Assembly (NCBI RefSeq): GCF_013408175.1
Contig: NZ_JACBYW010000011.1
Span: 1-64,000 of the forward strand
Length of the DNA: 64,000 nucleotides
Reading direction: 5' to 3'
From: Actinopolyspora biskrensis
GTDB taxonomy: Bacteria > Actinomycetota > Actinomycetes > Mycobacteriales > Pseudonocardiaceae
The notes under the pieces are model-generated. The model worked only from the letters and a program-made list of their open reading frames with translations, searched no databases and had not been told where the DNA came from. Both the position numbers and the translations under genes were made by a program. Of this stretch, positions 59,482-64,000 are shown piece after piece. The number at the start of each line of letters is the position of its first letter. Within the stretch, counting starts at the first letter, position 1.

Positions 59482-59799
59482 ATGGCGGAATACGCACAGG
59501 TCATCACGACGACCGATTCGGAGGAGACCGCCGCCGAACTGGCGCGCGGTGTCGTGGCGGGCCGCTTCGGCGCGTGCGTCCAGGTGGTACCGATTCGCAG
59601 CTTCTTCCGCTGGGAAGGGGGCGTGCAGGACGAGCAGGAGTGGCAGCTACAGGTCAAGACTTCCCGCGACCGCGTCGAAGACCTGATCGAGCACCTCAGG
59701 CAGCGGCACAACTACGACGTACCGGAGGTGATCGCCACCCCGATCGTCACGGGCGCTGCCGATTATCTCTCCTGGATCGACGAGGAAACCGGTTCGTAA
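59482..59799 (+). CDS. cutA: Divalent-cation tolerance protein CutA
   Basis: A 105-residue CutA1 protein, a very stable trimer with a ferredoxin-like fold: QVITTTDSEETAAELARGVVAGRFGACVQVVPIRSFFRWEGGVQDEQEWQLQVKTSRDRVEDLIEHLRQRHNYDVPEVIATPIVTGAADYLSWI. All family motifs are present, including the Cys in ACVQ and the YDVPEVIA turn. The family is tied to copper tolerance in E. coli, but its role elsewhere is uncertain. The ATG has only a weak ribosome site. Confidence 0.95.
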   Translation: MAEYAQVITTTDSEETAAELARGVVAGRFGACVQVVPIRSFFRWEGGVQDEQEWQLQVKTSRDRVEDLIEHLRQRHNYDVPEVIATPIVTGAADYLSWIDEETGS

Positions 59800-59982
59800 C
59801 ACCACCACCCCGAAAAGCGCACTCCGCGATCATCGACACGGACCGAGGCGCCGGCCTGCGCACCCGAAAGCGGTGAAGTGGAATCGCTCCGATTCCACTC
59901 GCCGGTCAGCGCGCGGCGGAGGGCGAGCACCGTTCGAACAGCGCGTGCCGCCCCAGCGACGACCAGGCAAGGATCCATCCGG

Positions 59983-60300
59983 ATGAAACAGCCGACCATC
60001 ACCCGCACGGACATCTACACGGCGACGGCCGCACCGGCCGCGGGACTGCTCCTCGCCATGTTCACCCTGCACTGGAACTGGCTCGTCACAGGAGTGCTCG
60101 TCGCCGTCGCGGGACTGGTGCTGAACCGGTTACGGGGGGCCAGGGCGAACTGGTCCGTGCGGATCGGGGTGCTGGCCCTGCTGGCCGGCTTCCTGCTGTG
60201 GTTGTGGTTCGGTGACGGCCGCTGGGCGGTCCTGGGCGCCTTCCCCCTCGTGTTCGTGTTCATCCGCGAACTCGCCGCGGTGGTCGATCGACGGGGCTGA
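59983..60300 (+). CDS. Small membrane protein, three to four spans
   Basis: A 105-residue protein with hydrophobic segments AAPAAGLLLAMFTL, LVTGVLVAVAGLVLNRL, IGVLALLAGFLLWLWFG and WAVLGAFPLVFVFIREL. I do not recognise the family. ATG 59983 follows CAAGG by ten bases; the longer frame from 59878 has an unlikely Arg-rich leader. It follows cutA by 183 bases in the same direction. Confidence 0.65.
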   Translation: MKQPTITRTDIYTATAAPAAGLLLAMFTLHWNWLVTGVLVAVAGLVLNRLRGARANWSVRIGVLALLAGFLLWLWFGDGRWAVLGAFPLVFVFIRELAAVVDRRG

Positions 60301-60463
60301 GCCGAACGGACGTTCCCGCTCCGCAGGCGGCGGATCCGAACGCTCGCGGCGAACACGCACAGTACCGGCCGCTCACCGCCGAAGATCAGCACTATCAGCC
60401 GGCTTCCGTCCAGCGAAAGAATTCGTTTCTTCACAGCGACGAAACGTGTCCCGCACTGTCCAG

Positions 60464-60544
60464 TTGATCAGACGCGTGTCAACATTCGGTGATCAAACCA
60501 ACTTCGACGCCGACGGTTCCCGCTCGCACAGCGCGCTGATCAAA
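60464..60544. promoter_or_regulatory. TGATCAA boxes upstream of nupC
   Basis: TTGATCA (60464-60470) and TGATCAA (60490-60496) form an inverted pair with a 19-base spacer, and a third TGATCAA lies at 60538-60544, 33 bases before the nupC GTG. The spacing of about two helical turns fits a dimeric repressor. Confidence 0.45.
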
Positions 60545-60577
60545 GAACCGGGCGAACCGTAGGAAAGGACTGTCTTC

Positions 60578-61912
60578 GTGCACGTGCTATGGGGTATCGG
60601 CGGCATGCTCGTGCTGCTGCTGATCGCGGTCGCCCTCTCCACGAGCCCCCGCTCCATCCGTCCCCGCACGGTTCTCGGGGCGCTGGCCCTGCAAGTGATA
60701 TTCGCTTTTCTGGTGCTGCGTTGGGAAGCGGGAAGAGCGGTCCTGAGCACGATGGCCGACGGGGTCGGCAAAGTGATCGACTCGGCCAACGAGGGCATCG
60801 ACTTCATGGTCGGCCCCCTGCTCGAGAATCTCGACGAGAACACCACCCTGTTCGCCTTCCAGGTACTGCCGATCATCGTGTTCATCGCCTCGTTGACCGC
60901 CGTGCTCTACCACTGGCACATCCTGCAGTGGGTGGTCCGCATCATCGGGGGCGGCCTGCAGAAGGTGCTGGGCACGACCAAGGCCGAATCGATGAACGCC
61001 ACGGCGAACATATTCGTGGGGCAGACGGAAGCCCCGCTCGTTGTCCGCCCCTACCTGCCCCGGATGACGCACTCCGAGTTCTTCGCCGTCATGGCCGGCG
61101 GACTGTCCACCGTAGCCGGGACGGTGCTGGTCGGTTACTCGCTGCTCGGGGCCGATCTGGAGTACCTGATCGCGGCGAGCTTCATGGCGGCGCCTGCCGG
61201 TCTGCTGATGGCCAAGATCATCGTCCCCGAGACGGAGGAGGCCGACAGCGACCAAGCGGTGGTGGCCAGCACGAAGACAACCGATTCCGACGCGCAGGTG
61301 CCCGATTCCTCCTCGGAGGAGCAGGAGCCCGAACCGTCCGCGGAGGAGCGGGCCTCCGAATCCGAAAGCAGCACGGAATCCGCGGAGTCGGACAAACCGC
61401 GGAACGTGATCGACGCCGCGGCGGTCGGCGCCTCGGACGGGTTGAAGCTCGCGCTCAACGTGGGAGCGATGCTGTTCGCCTTCATCTCCCTGATCGCGCT
61501 GCTCAACCTGATCATCGGAGGTCTGGGAGGTCTGTTCGGACTGGAGGACCTCACCTTCCAGCGAATCCTCGGCTACGTCTTCTCACCCGTGATGGCCGCC
61601 ATCGGCGTTCCGCTCGACGAAGCGGTGGAAGCCGGAAGCTTCCTCGGGCAGAAGCTCGCGCTCAACGAGTTCGTCGCCTTCGCCGACTTCGGATCGGCCG
61701 CCTCCGAACTGTCCGACCGGACCACTGTCATCGTCACCTTCGCGCTCACCGGATTCGCGAACTTCAGTTCGCTGGGCATCCTCCTCGGCGGACTCGGTGG
61801 ACTGGTCCCCAGCCGTAGGCCGTTGATCGCCAAGTACGCCATACGAGCCGTGCTGGCGGGCACCCTGGCGAACCTGATGAGCGCCGCCATCGCGGGCATC
61901 GTGATCGCCTGA
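60578..61912 (+). CDS. nupC: Concentrative nucleoside transporter, NupC/CNT family
   Basis: A cation-coupled nucleoside importer of 444 residues. The CNT core is visible: VLYHWHILQWVVRIIGGGLQKVLGTTKAESMNATANIFVGQTEAPLVVRPYLPRMTHSEFFAVMAGGLSTVAGTVLVGYSLLG, and later GQKLALNEFVAFADF and ALTGFANFSSLGILLGGLGGLVPSRR. Between the two halves a loop of about 60 residues (221-283) is extremely acidic and Ser-rich, more than in usual NupC proteins. The start is GTG 60578 with AAGGA upstream. Confidence 0.93.
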   Translation: MHVLWGIGGMLVLLLIAVALSTSPRSIRPRTVLGALALQVIFAFLVLRWEAGRAVLSTMADGVGKVIDSANEGIDFMVGPLLENLDENTTLFAFQVLPIIVFIASLTAVLYHWHILQWVVRIIGGGLQKVLGTTKAESMNATANIFVGQTEAPLVVRPYLPRMTHSEFFAVMAGGLSTVAGTVLVGYSLLGADLEYLIAASFMAAPAGLLMAKIIVPETEEADSDQAVVASTKTTDSDAQVPDSSSEEQEPEPSAEERASESESSTESAESDKPRNVIDAAAVGASDGLKLALNVGAMLFAFISLIALLNLIIGGLGGLFGLEDLTFQRILGYVFSPVMAAIGVPLDEAVEAGSFLGQKLALNEFVAFADFGSAASELSDRTTVIVTFALTGFANFSSLGILLGGLGGLVPSRRPLIAKYAIRAVLAGTLANLMSAAIAGIVIA

Positions 61913-61920
61913 CCCGATGA

Positions 61921-61958
61921 CCGGCCCGACTCCGGCCTCCGGACCGGGGTCGGGCCGG
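61921..61958 (+). terminator. nupC terminator
   Basis: Arms 61921-61935 and 61944-61958 pair over 15 bases with one G-T, around an eight-base loop, nine bases after the nupC stop. Confidence 0.8.
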
Positions 61959-62109
61959 CCGGGTATCCCCGGGCCGAAAAGCCGGACGCCGACTCCCCGC
62001 GCACCGCAACCGTGCTCCGGGACCGGGCTCGGGACGGAAACGGCGTTTCTCCGGCCACCGCCCGGCTCCCACCCGCGTGGAGCTAGGCGGAGTTTGGCAG
62101 GCTACTGCC

Positions 62110-64000
62110 ATGACCGCAGCCGATACGTTTCCTCGTCACAGCGCCCGGACCCAGGGGTTCACATTGGGGGCGCCGCGCAATTTCACCGTTTCACCGGACG
62201 GCCGGCGGGTGCTGTTCCTGCGGTCGGCGAGCGGTACCGACCGCAGCAACGCGCTGTGGATGCTGACCACGGAAGACGGCACCGAGCACCTCGTGGCCGA
62301 CCCGGCCCGGCTCGACGAGGTCGACGCCGCCTCCCCCGAGGAACTGGCCCGGCGCGAAAGAGCCCGCGAACGGGCTTCGGGGATCACGGAGTACACGGTG
62401 GACGCCACGGTGTCCACCACGGCGTTCGCGCTGTCCGGTTCACTGTTCGTCGTCGACGCGGACACCGGACAGGTGACAAGACTGCCCGCGCAGCGCCCGG
62501 CGGCCGATCCCAGGCTCAGCCCGAACGGCGACCGCATCGCCTACACGACCAACGGCGCGCTGCGCGTGATCGGATCCGACGGCCTCGGAGACTGCCCCGT
62601 CGCCGAGCCGGAGCACGAACGGGAGCGCTGGGGCACGGCCGAGTTCATAGCCGCCGAGGAGATGAACAGGGGACGCGGCTACTGGTGGGCTCCGGACGGT
62701 TCGGCGATCCTGGCCGCCAGGGTGGACGAGTCGGAAGTCGCCCGCTGGAACCTCGCCGACCCGGCCGAACCGGCCCAATCGCCGAACACCATGCCGTATC
62801 CGGCGGCGGGTGAGGCCAACGCCGACGTCGCGCTCGAGCTGTTCGGGCTCACCGGCACGCGGGTCACCCGGCGCACCTCGGTGAGCTGGGACCGGGACGC
62901 CCACCCCTACCTGGTCGCCGTCCACTGGTCCGAACACGGCGCTCCGCTGCTGGCGGTGCAGAGTCGCGATCAGCGCAGCCAACCGGTGCTCGCCCTCGAC
63001 CCGGGGACCGGGGGGACCCACGAGCTGCACCGCGAAACCGACCACAACTGGGTCGAGATCAAAAGCGGCTGGCCCGCCTGGACCCCAGGCGGATCGCTGG
63101 TCCGGATCTCGCCCGTGGAAGGGGCCTATCGGCTGCTGGTCGACGGGGAGGACCGCACGGGGGCGGAACTCCAGGTTCGTGCGGTGCTGGACATCGACGA
63201 GACGGACATCCTGGTCGCCGCCTCCGAAGCCGACCCGTCACAGGTGCACGTCTACCGGGTCGGCGAGCTGGGAGTGGAGCGCCGCACCGAAACGCCCGGA
63301 GTGCACGGCGCCGCACGCGGCGGTCCCGTCACCGTGCTGTCCTCGGCCGGTCTGGAAGAACTCCGCACCAGGGTGCGCGTGCTGCGCGACGACGCCCCGG
63401 TGACCGAGATCGCCTCCCACGCCGAGGACTGTTCGTTGGTTCCCCGGGTCGAGCTGCTCCGGCTCGGCGCCCGAGAACTGTCCAGCGCCCTGCTGCTTCC
63501 CCGTGACCACGATCCCGGGCACGGACGGCTCCCGGTGCTGCTGGACCCCTACGGGGGCCCGCAGGCACAACGCGTGCTGCACCGTCGGCACGGGTACCTG
63601 ACCTCGCAGTGGTTCGCCGATCAGGGGTTCGCCGTGCTGATCACGGACGGACGCGGCACGGGCGGGCGCGGCCCCGACTGGGACCGCGCGATCGCGGGGG
63701 ACGTCGCGGGGCCCGCGCTGCAGGACCAGGTGGACGCGCTGCACGCCTGCGCCTCCGAGCGCACCGACCTGGACCTGAACCGGGTGGCGATCCGCGGGTG
63801 GTCCTTCGGCGGCTACCTGGCTGCCCTGGCCGTGCTGCGCCGTCCCGACGTGTTCCACACGGCGATCGCCGGGGCCCCGGTCTGCGACTGGCGGCTCTAC
63901 GACACCCACTACACCGAGCGCTACCTAGGCGATCCGAACACGTCCCCGGAGACCTACGCCGCGAATTCGCTGCTGTCCGACGCCGGGGACCTGAACGGGC
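62110..64000 (+). CDS. S9 family peptidase (DPP IV-like), cut by the window end
   Basis: A cytoplasmic prolyl oligopeptidase/dipeptidyl peptidase IV-type protein; 630 residues are visible. The N-terminal beta-propeller includes FTVSPDGRRVLFLRS and WWAPDGSAILAARVDESEV, and has the EE motif (AEFIAAEEMNRGRG) that anchors substrate N-termini in DPP IV. The hydrolase domain starts near residue 465 (LPVLLDPYGGPQAQ), with the nucleophile in GWSFGGYLAALAVLRRPDVF and ERYLGDPNTSPETYAANSLL after it. The catalytic Asp and His lie beyond the window. The start is ATG 62110 with GGCAGG upstream. Confidence 0.92.
   Translation, partial: MTAADTFPRHSARTQGFTLGAPRNFTVSPDGRRVLFLRSASGTDRSNALWMLTTEDGTEHLVADPARLDEVDAASPEELARRERARERASGITEYTVDATVSTTAFALSGSLFVVDADTGQVTRLPAQRPAADPRLSPNGDRIAYTTNGALRVIGSDGLGDCPVAEPEHERERWGTAEFIAAEEMNRGRGYWWAPDGSAILAARVDESEVARWNLADPAEPAQSPNTMPYPAAGEANADVALELFGLTGTRVTRRTSVSWDRDAHPYLVAVHWSEHGAPLLAVQSRDQRSQPVLALDPGTGGTHELHRETDHNWVEIKSGWPAWTPGGSLVRISPVEGAYRLLVDGEDRTGAELQVRAVLDIDETDILVAASEADPSQVHVYRVGELGVERRTETPGVHGAARGGPVTVLSSAGLEELRTRVRVLRDDAPVTEIASHAEDCSLVPRVELLRLGARELSSALLLPRDHDPGHGRLPVLLDPYGGPQAQRVLHRRHGYLTSQWFADQGFAVLITDGRGTGGRGPDWDRAIAGDVAGPALQDQVDALHACASERTDLDLNRVAIRGWSFGGYLAALAVLRRPDVFHTAIAGAPVCDWRLYDTHYTERYLGDPNTSPETYAANSLLSDAGDLNG

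Noticed and set aside
1-64000. CRISPR arrays, prophage and large biosynthetic (PKS/NRPS) clusters
   Set aside because: No regularly spaced repeats, phage structural genes or modular synthase domains were seen; the only natural-product locus is the hopanoid operon.

Overview
The window is very GC-rich (GTG and TTG starts are common, reading frames overlap by ATGA/GTGA, and nearly every gene has a purine-rich ribosome site). Its gene content (QcrB, PcaL fusion, hopanoid cluster, DUF397/DUF5753 regulators, streptogrisin-type protease, HpnH) points to a mycelial actinobacterium, most likely Pseudonocardiales such as Saccharopolyspora or Actinopolyspora. The genus is an inference. No rRNA, tRNA, CRISPR or prophage was found.

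Layout. 1-5.6 kb: tail of a transposase, a small membrane protein, an orphan cytochrome b (qcrB), an O-methyltransferase, a DUF2267 protein, a DeoR regulator and a 7Fe ferredoxin. 5.7-9.9 kb: a three-gene operon led by a natural fusion of an MGDG-synthase-like glycosyltransferase with a WS/DGAT acyltransferase, followed by a DMT-type membrane protein and an SDR. 10.8-18.6 kb: a tightly overlapping hopanoid operon on the minus strand (hpnC-hpnD fused in one frame, hpnE, polyprenyl synthase, shc, hpnG, hpnH), which takes farnesyl diphosphate through squalene and hopene to side-chain-extended hopanoids. 18.8-25.1 kb: two membrane proteins, transketolase and Tex.

25.1-47.6 kb is an aromatic-compound and quinone-stress region: a vdcBCD-type hydroxyarylic acid decarboxylase operon with a palindromic operator, a MarR/ABC-exporter pair, a TetR/epimerase pair carrying the same 18-bp operator twice, then the complete protocatechuate branch of the beta-ketoadipate pathway (pcaIJ-F-HGBL plus an IclR regulator) on the minus strand. 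A TnpB element with an intact RuvC triad sits inside this operon, exactly between pcaJ and pcaF, and a related folded hairpin sits on the other side of pcaF. Next come a divergent APS kinase/sulfotransferase pair and an Mhq-like quinone detoxification cluster (hydrolase, ring-cleaving dioxygenase, WrbA, divergent MarR).

48-64 kb: TauE/SafE exporter with an Rrf2 regulator, a secreted serine protease, the glutamate synthase genes gltBD framed by two long non-coding gaps (one holding a strong promoter and a terminator that could delimit a small RNA), pterin dehydratase, a DUF2795 protein, CutA, a small membrane protein, a NupC-type nucleoside transporter, and an S9 peptidase cut by the window end.

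The best candidates for something new are the HpnC-HpnD fusion, the glycosyltransferase-WS/DGAT fusion operon, and the TnpB element with its paired structured hairpins around pcaF.
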